64,000 nt of DNA, taken from contig NC_036462.1 in the NCBI RefSeq assembly GCF_002775205.1, positions 29,329,084 through 29,393,083 of the forward strand, written 5' to 3'. Within the stretch, counting starts at the first letter, position 1, and every line of letters begins with the position of its first letter. The translations under genes and the position numbers were made by a program. This DNA is from Xiphophorus maculatus. Taxonomy: Eukaryota > Chordata > Actinopteri > Cyprinodontiformes > Poeciliidae. The notes under the pieces were generated by a model. The model saw nothing but the letters and a program-made list of their open reading frames with translations. It did not search any database and had not been told where the DNA came from. Of this stretch, positions 1 through 11,301 are shown in pieces.

Positions 1-3000
1 TATTGATGGGGGTGCATGTCTAGTTCATGTGATCCTGTTGACCAAACTAAAAACATTATGCATAAACAGAACTCCACATTTACAGAATGGTAAAAAAAAA
101 AAAAGAACAAAGAAGAAGTATTTAACCCCTCACAGATTTCGTCTGAGTTTGATTTATTCTTGCTCATGTTTCAGATCATTAAACAACTATTAATATCAAA
201 TAAACAGCACGAATAGATACAAAAATCAGTATTCAAATTCTGATTAAAAAAAAATACATTAAAATAATTTTAAAAAAGTACCTAAGAAAAATAGAGGGAG
301 AGTAGAAACGGCAACAGCAGAAACTATCGCCATTCTTCTCTTCTGCGTAAGCCTCCTTTATAACGTGACTCACAGAGGAATTACTGCGCAGAGAACAGGT
401 CAACCACTTATCCATCTCAACGCACCAACACGGCTTCACAGCAATTACGGCTGGACTGCAGTCGCTGCCAGAACAAGTCCACGTCTTCTCCCGCTGATGC
501 TTATGCTCCTAATCTGGTTTTACAGTAACTGCTGAGTTGTAAGGGAGACAGGTAATGAAGAGACACAGAGACAAATACTGTCCAAGCAAAAGCTTCAATA
601 TCAACAGTCGTGGGGGTATAGCCATGTGAAACACTGACTTGAGGCCAAACCTCGTTTCTGTTTTGTTTCTGCAGTGACGCATTTTCCACAGACGCAAATT
701 TTGGAGGGATTCAAATATTTCACGCTCACATGTGAATTAAACCTATCCTCGGGTGCCTGTGACAACACAAAGCAACGAGGCGTGATTAGATATCGCAACA
801 AAAGGCGGTCTTCGGAAATGTTTCTGCAGAGAATAGCACTAGGCCGGGTCTCATTTTGCACCATTTAGAAGAGACACAAAATCAGGATTAACTCCAGGGG
901 AGAGAGAACAAAAACAACCAACCGACTGACCAACGAAGGTGGGACCAATCGCAACGATGCATGCACACCAGGCAAGACGTCACCACACCCACAAGAAGGA
1001 GAAAAAATATCCGTCTACTGCTCTTCCTGAGGAATTAAGCTGGTTTTCCTTAGCAGCAAAAAGCCAGCAGAACTTGTTTGACTGTCAAGTTCAGCTGGTG
1101 TTCCTAAGTACAGCAGAGAAGCATTTGCTTTTTTGCTGCTTAAACTTCTGAAAAGAGCCTCAGATCAGACCCTTTACAACCCCTCAGGTATAAGGGTTTG
1201 ATACTGAAGACAATATTTGGGTGAGTCCAACACACAGACTGAAGAGCAAATTTTTATCATACCACATTTTAAAGGCAAATAGAGAAACATCTTTATTTTT
1301 GGAAATTTCGCCTGCTCGTAATTGGGTCGTCCTTCAAATTTTAAATGGCACATAAATGCTGAAGCAAGTCATTGCAGAAAGGTTGCTCGGAATGACTTTT
1401 CCCTTTTTTGCAGGAGTGAGCCAACATAGGAGCTACTCTGCTACAGACAGGTTTAGTCATCTTAAAAATAGACATGCAATCCCAAAAAAAATCCATGATT
1501 TTCAACTTTAAACAATGTGGCAATCCTGTGTTAAACAAATCGGCTGATTACTCCAACATGGAGGGCAGCATACATTTAATTCCGTAACATGTATGTTAAA
1601 TTAACATAAATTGGCTATTGAAACTATCACTCTATGTGCTCCTCTTGACACTGGGGGAAAAATGGTCTAGATGAGAACCTCACCCATCTACAATCATGTC
1701 AGTGTAAAGTAGTTCAAGGTGTTTGTAAATGTTGCATTACATGTCTGCCCAAAACAATGGCAGTCTGGGTAAACTGGCCATACCATTGTTTCTCATTCCT
1801 GGCTATCTGCTACAGCCATTATTTCCCATACACTACTCCCATACAAGAAGTTAATTGTTTTGTTTAGGTTTTTGGCTTTCTGCTTGTCCACAGTCCATGA
1901 AATGTGTGTTAGGATAAAAGGTATTAGCAATGCTTAAAAAATAAATAAATAAAAATAATAATTCTGGTGATGCTATTAGCTGGTCAGATTTATAATTAAA
2001 CAACTTGAAAAGGCACCTAAGGCTAAATTCTTTAGGACACATTGAAGTCCTTAACTTGTTTCGCTATATTTTTTGTATTACACTTTCTAAAACGGTTCAC
2101 AAAATCTAACCCTTCATCCAGGTTTCTGATATAAACTTGAAAAATGGAGCCCAGATGGATTCTTGTGTACTTTGCCTAGTTGGGACCCAAATTGTACCCA
2201 GATTTTCCCAACATACGGCCTTTACGGGTTTATAAAATAGGGCCATGATGGAACCTGTGGATTATCCTACGATTTTTTTCAGCCCATTTCCAACCCATGT
2301 GTGCCTCACAAGAAATGTTGCCTGGGACCAAGTTAAAACTCATTCAAAATGCTGGAAAAAAAAAGAAAAAAGAAAAGGCTTCACATCATTCCTTTTTGTC
2401 CTGCAAAGGTCAACTGAGTAAAGTTATCTGGCGTTAAGGTTTTTATGCTTTTATTTTGGTAACTTTCTTGTCAACGTATCTATGGCGACAGAGACGGTTA
2501 ACCGCAAAAAAACTGAAAAGGTCAGCAGCAAAACAGAAAAAGGGACAAAAAGCAACTCAGTCTCAGTCAATAAGAGAACACGGTTTGTAGCAGCGATTTA
2601 ACTGTGTTTGAATAATTTGACGCGTTTATAGAAAAATCTGAAATTGCTTTATTGATGGATGTAACGAGGCGCATAATGACGGCTGGAGAAAACGATTGTG
2701 ATTATTCGCTTTTGTCCAGCTCTTACGTGGGTCGACTGATCCAGATGGCTTTAATAAATCCCTTAACCACCAACTCAGACCTTCTCCAGATCGACTGGAT
2801 GCTGCATGCCCTGTTTTCTGTTCGTGATCCGTTTGGACCTGTGCGTAAAGCACAAGAGGCACGAGAGGGTCAGGCAGACCGTCCAGCCTAAAGGTTCCTC
2901 CTTCCTTCCCGTCATAGTGTGGAGGACTTGATGTAAAGGATAATGAAGGAGAATGGACACTGTGATAACAGACTTATCCCACGGGTTGCCAGGCAACCAA

Positions 3001-4404
3001 TCCAGCAGGCACGGAGCTATAACAAGGCCTGTGTTTTGTGACAATGATGGCCAATCATCGGAAAGCGTAGCAAATGATGCCTACTCTGTGCAGCGTCTAC
3101 ATGTCGGCGCAATGATTACTGGCGCATGGCGCTCGCTGGATGCGCTTTTCTTTTCAGACAGCTTCAGTTCACTAACGGCGTCCATGAAACCATATCAGCC
3201 GCATGAGCAATGTTCATATCTTAAGGCACATGGAGTGAGTGCACGCACATCGCATTACTTGCTACATTATTCAACATTTTGTTTATTATTATTATTATTA
3301 TTTCGTTGACCTTGTGTTGAGTGATCTGCAAGAGATGCCTTCAGTTCGCCGACCAGGAGAACATCTGCCACATCTGGTACCTCTGTGGCGTTTTGTCGCC
3401 TGTAGATGTTTAGTCACAAGCTGCATCGTTTCTAGCTCCCTCTGTAGTCTTTTCAGCAGCATTACAACAACGTTACGGCAGTGGGCATTGGCTGCTGGTT
3501 CCCAATGTTAAAGGTGGTTAAGGCAGCATACGCCTTTGACAGTAGCTAGATGTATTTAACCTGTAAAGTCGTGAGCTCAAAGAAAGCCCAATGTGGACGA
3601 GTCAGTGAAAACTGTACTGCTCTGTTTTAACGCCTTTCTTCCTCACAGAGTGTGGTTTGGATCAAGGTTCTGATGAAAGACCAACTTTTGGTTTAATTGC
3701 AAAAGATCACCGCAGTTTTTAAAATGTATTATTGCGTATTATTATTGTATGCATGATCTATAGAATCCATGGAGCTAATGGGTTGGTTTGAGATTTCCAT
3801 TCACTCAGAAGGAAGAGCACTATTATAACAGAAAAAAAAACATAGTTAATTATAAAAACAAGAATTGACTAAGTTTATTTTTATCGTGAATTTTTTTTTT
3901 TGATAATTCACACAGGATCAAAATTACAGGTTGAAATATATATATATCTCACCACCCAACTAATAGTTGGAGAAATGTTCCTTAGCATGTCAGAGATAGA
4001 TCACAGACTCTTTGTTGCCATCAGTAAGCTAATTCTAGGTGGGTATTTGACAACCTATCTTGGTAGAACTCATTTAAATTGCTTTGTACAAAAAAAAAAA
4101 AAATAATTCCAGTGTGGTTCACCCATTTTCAATCGCGGTGTAGTCAGATTCTTTCCAGAAATGTATCCAATCCAAAGCCAGTTTTGATGCGTTCAGCATG
4201 AGATTGCCCAAAAATGCCTTGACATGCTAAAACATTAAAAGTTCACTCTACATATACAATGATCGCGAGTATGTATTGTTGGGTCTGATCAACGTGTTTC
4301 CAAGCAAGATAACCTGATGAAGGAGATTCATACAGTCACAGAGATTTTCATTTGAAATCGACGAGAAAATAGTGCAGAGAAGTGCTCTTATTAAAAACAG
4401 CTGG
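1..4404. other. Stretch with no recognised gene
   Basis: This AT-rich DNA lies beyond the 3' end of ZBTB49. I recognise no protein family in either strand. A (TTA)n run sits at about 3282-3302. Two plus-strand open frames (2652-2891, 79 codons, and 2953-3309, 118 codons) lie in a slightly more GC-rich patch but resemble nothing I know and lack a clear exon structure. The segment around 2100-2330 repeats short GGACC- and CCCA-rich words and may be a decayed minisatellite. Confidence 0.5.
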
Positions 4405-4410
4405 TTTATT
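4405..4410 (-). terminator. Candidate ZBTB49 poly(A) signal
   Basis: The plus strand reads TTTATT, which is AATAAA on the minus strand. It lies about 460 bases past the ZBTB49 stop codon, a reasonable 3' UTR length. Position and hexamer are the only support. Confidence 0.4.
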
Positions 4411-4869
4411 GTTACCTGACCAGAATTCAATATCGCATGAAAATACATCTGTCTTGAGCAATGATTTAAAAGTGCACTGCTGCATGTGAAAGATAAACCA
4501 TTTTGCTTCATTACAGGCTTTTCATGCCAATATAACAGTAATTCATTTTCTAGTAAACAATTAAAGGTTCAGTGTGGCACATCTCAGTAAATAGTGGGCG
4601 TCCCGTTGAGCAGTCATCAGCTAAACATCTGCCGTTTCATCATTCAGACTGAGCTGTTACCACAGGAACAACACCCATGTATTTAAAGAGCTCTCAGAAG
4701 TTTAGGATTTTTTTTGGGTTTGTTTCTCAGTTCATTGACTTGTAGTAGCTCTGATGGAAATTTTCTCTGAGATGAGAGCAACTGTTCACATGATGAAGTC
4801 AACCTTAAAGAACGGAGCAACTTGTAAGTGTGGCTAAGCTGCTCCTGTGCTGAAGCACGACGCAACAGT

Positions 4870-7800
4870 TTACTGCTCCATGTCGTTATCGTTCTCATTC
4901 TGCAGCGTCTTCATCGCCAGGCCCCACAGAGTCACACTGGAGATAAACTGGCCTTCGCTCGACCTGTGGGGCCTGCCGGACCCCGTGAAGGAACCGCAGG
5001 GATTGTCCGACGGAGCCAGGTAGGGTCTGCCAGCGGGGTCTCTGTCCAGACACGTGTTGCCGTTCTCCACGTACGGACCGTACACGGCTTCCTGAGTGGG
5101 TTTGTTCAGCTTCAGGCGGTCGGCGGGCAGCAGAGCGACGCTTCTCTCCTGGTGGCCAGATGAAAGGAGGTGATGGGGAACCAGGGAGCGCAGCTCTGGA
5201 AGGGAGGTCAGTGCGGGGTTAAGGTGCATGCTGGGTCCTGGAGTCTCTATGGGTTGTATTGCTTGTGTGGGCGGAGGACTGCACGATGAGGGTTTCCCTA
5301 AATCTGTGTCAGGCACGACGGCAGAAAACTGCCGGTCGGTTGCAGCAGCTGATGGTTTACCCCGGCGGAGTGATTTAGTAAACGAGGCCGATCCATTCGA
5401 ATTTTGAGTCTGCTCAGAGCTGGCTGCGGTCGGGCTGGGGACAGACGGCCCCTTGCAGTGCATGTTGCTGTGCCTCCTCAGCATGGCGGAGCGGGTGAAG
5501 CTCTTTCCGCAGGTGTTGCAGACGTAAGGCTTCTCACCAGTGTGTGATCGTATGTGACGCTGAAGGTCTCCTGAGTCAATGAAGCGCTTTCCTGGATGAA
5601 GGAAAACACCGTAGATATAAAAGACCGCTTGGATTTCACATTAAGCCGCTAGTTTTAGTGGGATTCGTCATCCCGGGGGAGCTGAAGTTCGATAAAACGG
5701 ACAAACGGAGAGAGAAAGGAAGAACTTCAATGGTTGCAGTGAGAAGTAAAAACCGTTTCTATCCAACAGAACTAAATACACTGTCTGCAATCAGTTTGAA
5801 AACTGAACTTTCATCTCTACCACCTTAACCGCTTTTTAAGTCTACTTATGAACACATTTTTAGCTTATTACTTTATTTAAACTAAAGGGAATCTAGTCTG
5901 ACTTCTGCAGCTGGGTTTTCATAAGAGAAAAGTAACATTTTCAAGGTATATAATTAGACTAGTAGACATGTATGAATACTTTTCAATTCTTTGAAATGAC
6001 ATGTAGGATCTCTGTTCCTACATCCTGTCTGGATAAATGGATGGGTTTGTGGTTGCGTGTTTATTGCATTACAAAGATATGAACGAGAAACAAATTGCAG
6101 GCAGCGAACGTTATCGTTTGAAGCTCCTCCTGACTGATTTATTTATCATATTTATCATGACCACTAAGAGAAACAACCCACATAGACTTTACGTAATGAT
6201 CATATAGTGACAGGTAACAAAAACTAATTATTATATGCTCTACAAATATGCATTCGGTTACTCAGACACAAAGGAAATTCATGCAATTGTGAAAAAAGGC
6301 CAGAAAACAACCACTCCGTATCTAATCTCTTGGTAAAAGGTCATTCCTTACCACAAGTGGCACAGATGTGGGATTTTTCTCCAGTATGGCGGGCCTTGTG
6401 CTTCAGCAGCTTCCTGTGTGTGTTGAAGGACTTTCCACATTGATCGCAGGTGAATGTCCTGTCTGCTGCATGAGTCCTCTTGTGCTCCTTGAGATTACTC
6501 AAATTGGTGAATCCTAAGCAAGAGACACAAGTTCAGTTCAGCCTGCGAAGAAACATGCGAGCGACAAAAACGTGTTTGTTTACGCCGAGAGACGTAACGT
6601 TACCTCTGCCGCATATGTCGCACAGATGCGGCTTCTCTCCCGTGTGAACCACTTTGTGACGCTGGACGTCCCCCGATGCAGTAAAGCTGGCAAACAACGA
6701 TTTGGGCTAACATTAAAATCTGTTATTTAGCTTAAAGCTGCGTACGATCCCAAACTGTACACCAATTTGTACAGACGGACGCATTTGACAGCACCCATCT
6801 TTTAGACGTGCAGAATTTTGTTTTTCTTGCAGTGGCTTCATCTCACTATAAAAATTGTATAAAAATTTAATTTGAGCACATTTAGTTAGTGAGGAAAAGT
6901 ACAATATTAAGTATTAGTTATTTACCATGCTTACTATGCACAGTGGGAAAAAAATATGGATCAGAAGGAAATTCATCTCTGTCACGTCATTTTTTTTATA
7001 CCCCCAAGAAGCACAAAGTCATGGATTGCCAATCCCCAGAAAATGTGATCAACATTAAAAAATATAAATAAATAATACTTTAGGTGCACATATTTTAAAG
7101 GGTTTGTTAGTGGTCCCAACATTTGAGCTACTGGGTATTAAAAAAAAAAGAAGTAATTCTCAAAATTGAATTTTTTTTTGGAAAAAATTAAAGGTTGGAT
7201 TTTTAAAAAAATGATATTTTGCTATTGTGATTAAAAAAATTACTGCTACATAAATCTACCTGGGGTGCCAAGAAATCTTTCAGTGACAGGTGTCACTGCG
7301 TTTTGATAGTATGCCAATCATTATTGCATAGCCATAAATTCCAAATTCAGGAGCTATATATATATGTGTGTGCTCTAAAAACATTTATTGTGCCCAACTC
7401 TGGACATTATGAAACCCCCCCCCAAAAAACAAGAAAACAAAGAAAGCCAAGTGAAATCTAATATAAATAAAAAACTCAATTGTTATTTTTGGGACCATGG
7501 CCCCATTTCGGCTTCTAAAATCGACACATTGAAGTTAAAAGGAGAATTATTAAATGAGCTGATCTAGAAACTAACTTGTACTACCTTTTACCACACAGCT
7601 CGCATATGTACGGCTTCTCTCCGGAATGTCGCCGCAAATGGGTCTGCAGGTTGCCTGCCTGTAAGATAAAATCCCCTCGGTGTCTCTTTACGACCCAACT
7701 ATTTAAGAACAAAGGTGAAATATGAGACTATGTGGCGGGGAGGATACCTGAGAAAAGTTCTTGCCGCAGACGTTGCACTGGAACGGCTTCTCACCTGGAA

Positions 7801-10074
7801 GCAGAAAATTCCAGTTTGTGTCTGAAACAGTCCGATGAATTGTTAAAGATGAAGTACGTTAGTGCAGACATGTAATACCGGTGTGAGAGCGCTTGTGCAG
7901 CTCCAGGTTGCTCGGATGTTTGAAGATCTTCCCACACAACTGGCAGCAGTACTGCTTGTGCCCCGCTTGGTGAGGAGGCTCCGACTGAGGCTTCAGATTT
8001 TGCTCCTCTTTGTTTCCAGGTGGGGGACTAGGAAGCTGCGTGTCTGCTGCCCCAGAACACTCCTCTCTTCCTAAAGGGCTGCTGCCGATGGGAGCCTCTG
8101 GAGCTTCATCCGGAGCTTCATCCGGAGCCTCAGCGTGGGCAACGGGCCCCCCTTGAAGGCTCTCTTTGGGACAGCTGAGGACGGGCTCGGCGACCGACTC
8201 GGCGCACATCTCCTCTAAGGCTTTCTGAGACCGGAGGTAATTGTATTTCTTCAGGTAAACGGTCTTCTTGGGACGCACGGGCTTGTTGATTGGGGAGTCG
8301 GTCGGGTCGCAGGCGGGGGTGTTTAAATTATTCAAAGGGGTCAAAGAAGAGACGCCGTTTTTTTCTGCTGTTACAGATGTGCAAGGAGGGCTGGGCTGGA
8401 CCGTGTTTCCTAAAATCACAGGAGCGCTATTGCCACCCTGACTCATTCCGAGCTGACATTGCTGCTCTTCCACCAATACCAGAGGCCCTTGATTTGAGGA
8501 TGCGCTGTTTGTCTGAATTGCACTTTGTTTGAAGTACTGCTTACTGTAGAAATTACGGAGTTTGTAACCGTGAATGAGCTGCTTTTCTGCAGGCGCCTGG
8601 GAGCCGCTCTGTACGTCACACGTCGAGCTGCTGTGAGACCCCGTCCCCGGCATCCTCCTTGTGTGATCCATGTCACCGTAATAGCCCGACCTCTGGGGGT
8701 CAGGCGGGCAGTGGAGGTCAACATCATGTGGCAGGTTACTCCCCAAAAGGCAGTCGTGCTCTGAGCTCAGCATGCCTGGGAGGGCAAACGAAGGCATCTC
8801 TACGGGAGGCGGGCAGGGTTTGAGGAAAGCGTTGCACATGCTCTGCACATTCGGGACCTGCAGACTCTGAGCAATGTCCAGGAGAGCTTGCACGTTGTCC
8901 TGATTAATGTCGATATGGGAGGTGTACATGTAGTCCAGCATTTGGCCGATGCCGCCGACATCCTGGGTCACCAGGTTGAACACGTCGTTCTTCTGACTGG
9001 GAGAGTTTTGGAACAAAGACCTGAAAAGATCAATCCAGAGCTCAATAACATGTACAGGATTATCTCAGGAAATTAGAATACCATCGAACTGTTATTATTG
9101 CTGTAATTTCATTGAAATGTGATATATATTAATATATTTTATTTTGGTTGATTATGGCTTTGAGATATTGACAACCAAACTTTCCCAAAAAATTTTTAAT
9201 TTGAAGACCAATAAAAAAAGAATTCTTACAAAATCAAAAAATGATTCAGTCCCTTGTAAACTTACCTTCGTTGAGCCTAGAAGTTTAATTCGGCTAGAAA
9301 ATGCAACAGATATCTCAACATACTAAATCGACGTAAATGGTTAATTTTTGGGGGGCGAGGGATTTCTCTGTTTCTATTTATATTTTAATAAAGAATGAAA
9401 AAGGCAAAAGTTATTGAAGAATATTCTCAACAATCAATGGAAAAAAAAAACAACCTTTGTACGTACAACAACCAAACCCTTTTTGTAATTGTTGACCATC
9501 TTTTTGTCTGTTTCTATTGGTATTGCGATGATTTATTTTCAGTGATGAGCTCTCCGGTTGGAAGGCCTCTTTGCCGTCACCCTAATCTTTTGTTCACTTT
9601 ACAGCTTCTCTATTACATTGAAGAAATGTAGGCAGTGTGTAGAGGTTGTGAAATCTAATTGTACACGTTTTCTTAGCTATAATTATATATAAATGAACAA
9701 TAATAAACATTTAAAATAACTCTTGTATTAAAAAAAAAAATCTTACCATGATTCTATATCATGTCTGAATTTCAAGTTAAATGGAATTACTAAAATAAAT
9801 GAACTTTTTGATGATTTGGTTTAGTTGCACCTGTACTCAATTGGTTGTTTTTTTTTTTTTTAAACATCTCACTGAAATTGAACAAAATAAATAACTTTGA
9901 ATAAATAATGACATCAAGGCACCTGAAATAGGAACTGAAAGCAGCCAGGACATTTTTGTGGGCCTTGAAGCAGACACCTTTCACCACCAGCATGCAGTCA
10001 CAGAGAAGCCCTTGAATCCTCTGCTCCTGGAGCTGCTGGAGGAGATAGGAGCTGTGGCCGGACAGGGTGTCCAT
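4870..10074 (-). CDS. zbtb49: Zinc finger and BTB domain-containing protein 49
   Basis: This is a nuclear BTB/POZ zinc-finger transcription factor. Minus-strand coding exons are 10074-9923, 9020-7879, 7794-7748, 7658-7585, 6686-6604, 6513-6352 and 5591-4870. All introns are GT/AG and phases add to 793 codons plus TAA; the human protein has 765 residues. Exon 1 and the start of exon 2 encode the BTB domain, including [20 protein letters not shown], which is almost identical to human. A long low-complexity linker follows, then seven C2H2 fingers from the end of exon 2 through exon 7, joined by HTGEKP-type linkers. The C-terminal motif [14 protein letters not shown] is diagnostic for ZBTB49. I chose the ATG at 10074 because human ZBTB49 starts at the same place; an upstream in-frame ATG at 10125 lies in a likely intron or UTR. 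In humans the protein activates CDKN1A (p21). It is head-to-head with LYAR. The joint of exons 4 and 5 gives CGKSF where human has CGKRF. Confidence 0.96.
9052..9835. mobile_element. Non-autonomous mariner/Tc1-like element in ZBTB49 intron 1
   Basis: A 784-bp segment begins TACAGGATTATCTCAG and ends TTTAGTTGCACCTGTA. Its ends are imperfect inverted repeats bounded by TA, as expected for Tc1/mariner insertion. Subterminal words such as AAATTAGAATACC and AAATAAATGAACTTTTTGATG match a fish mariner-like family whose transposase relic also appears at 23690-24310. The interior is AT-rich and non-coding, so this copy would depend on transposase supplied in trans. It fills most of the 902-bp intron. 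Confidence 0.7.
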
Positions 10075-11301
10075 GGTCAAACCAGCTGCTGCAACTACTC
10101 CACAAAAACAAAACACAAGAGTCACGAGTCAAGAACAACTGCTGGATAAACAGACCTCTTCTTGTGCATCTCAGGCTGACTGGTAACCCAACAGCACTTT
10201 CAGAAATCATAATGCATATCTATACCGTTCAACAACAGCGCGGAATACGGAGTCTGAGCTACGAGACCACCCATGCAAAAATTGGACGGAACAGTCGAGG
10301 CGGCGTCGAGGCCACAGAAGGTGACGTAAACCTACATCGCGCAACACTTTGCGAAAACGTAGAGATTCAACAAAGAGATATTCCCCATTGTCAATCGTTC
10401 GGTTAAAAGCAGATCTTAAATTAGTCCAAATTGCAAGACAAATATTCCCCACCTTTTATTGGGATGATCGGTCACTTTACCACAGCATAAACACTACGTC
10501 ACTTCCTGGTACATCACGCATTTTGAACTATCGAAACATGGCTCAAACAGTGGCAGTTTTCTTACAAAACTTGAAAATTGTACGCTTAAACGTTAACCGT
10601 GGAGCATGTTTTAAAAACCTTCATAAAACTACGGAAGATTTTTCCAGTCACAGGCCCAAACGCTATAGATGCTTTCCTTGCCCCTTAGAAACGATACGTC
10701 AGCTCTTCTGCCATATTGCGTGTGGCACGTCCCATCGCTCGAGTGCGGAAGTAGCATTGGAAACAGTTTTCCAAATAAAATAATTCAAAAGTTTACATTC
10801 AGGTAAAGAATAAAAGGGGGCAATTGATAAAAAAGAAGAAAAAGAAATTGAAGGTGTTCCGATTCTTGGCACTGTTGAACTAAAGCCACTCACAACATGG
10901 CGGCAGCATTGACGGACGACTCTCCAGTGTCTAGTCTAGTTGAGCCAGGAACTCTGTTTTTCTGAGATGCGTTTGACGTCGGAACGCCAACCTTGTAGTT
11001 CTTAAGTCCGGACAATGTCACGTGTGTTTTGAAAAAGTTGATTCGAAAGGAACGTGTGCTTCGCATGGTTTTCACTGAAGCTTAAGCCGAAGGTTTACTG
11101 ATATCCGTCGCTACGTGCAGCCGTTGTTTTTAACGGTAAACGACGTTAGCTTAACCGAGCAAACGGCCAGCCTGGTCCTATTTAAGCGTGTAAGTTTAAT
11201 CGGTTTTGGTTGGTTTTACCAGGGCGCTATTAATTTGTCCCGCATGTTGGCTGCCTGAGAAGAGTCCACGGTAAAGAAGACACGAAGAGAAGCGTATCAT
11301 T
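10075..11301. promoter_or_regulatory. Head-to-head ZBTB49/LYAR intergenic region, likely bidirectional promoter
   Basis: Only 1.2 kb separates the divergent start codons. The spacer holds a CRE-like TGACGTAA (10322-10329), an adjacent CRE and ETS pair TACGTCACTTCCTGG (10495-10509), and an ETS-like CGGAAGT followed by ATTGG, a reversed CCAAT box (10746-10760). No good TATA box was seen. This is typical of housekeeping divergent promoters. A polypyrimidine tract ending in TTGCAG just upstream of the ZBTB49 ATG on the minus strand suggests a non-coding 5' exon further upstream. Motif matches are by eye only. Confidence 0.5.
10538..10783 (+). CDS. Unrecognised 81-codon ORF in the divergent promoter region
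   Basis: The ORF starts at an ATG 29 bases after the CRE-ETS pair at 10495-10509 and ends in a TAA that overlaps an AATAAA. The predicted peptide begins MAQTVAVFLQNLKIVRLN, is basic and hydroxylated with few acidic residues near its N terminus, and so looks like a mitochondrial presequence. A cysteine-rich middle follows. I recognise no family, and no strong splice donor was seen. It may be a first exon, a degenerate retrocopy or chance. The frame is also open for about 190 bases upstream of the ATG, which weakens the start choice. Confidence 0.2.
   Translation: MAQTVAVFLQNLKIVRLNVNRGACFKNLHKTTEDFSSHRPKRYRCFPCPLETIRQLFCHIACGTSHRSSAEVALETVFQIK

Noticed and set aside
4828-5163. Plus-strand 111-codon ORF
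   Set aside because: It is the antisense of the last coding exon of ZBTB49.
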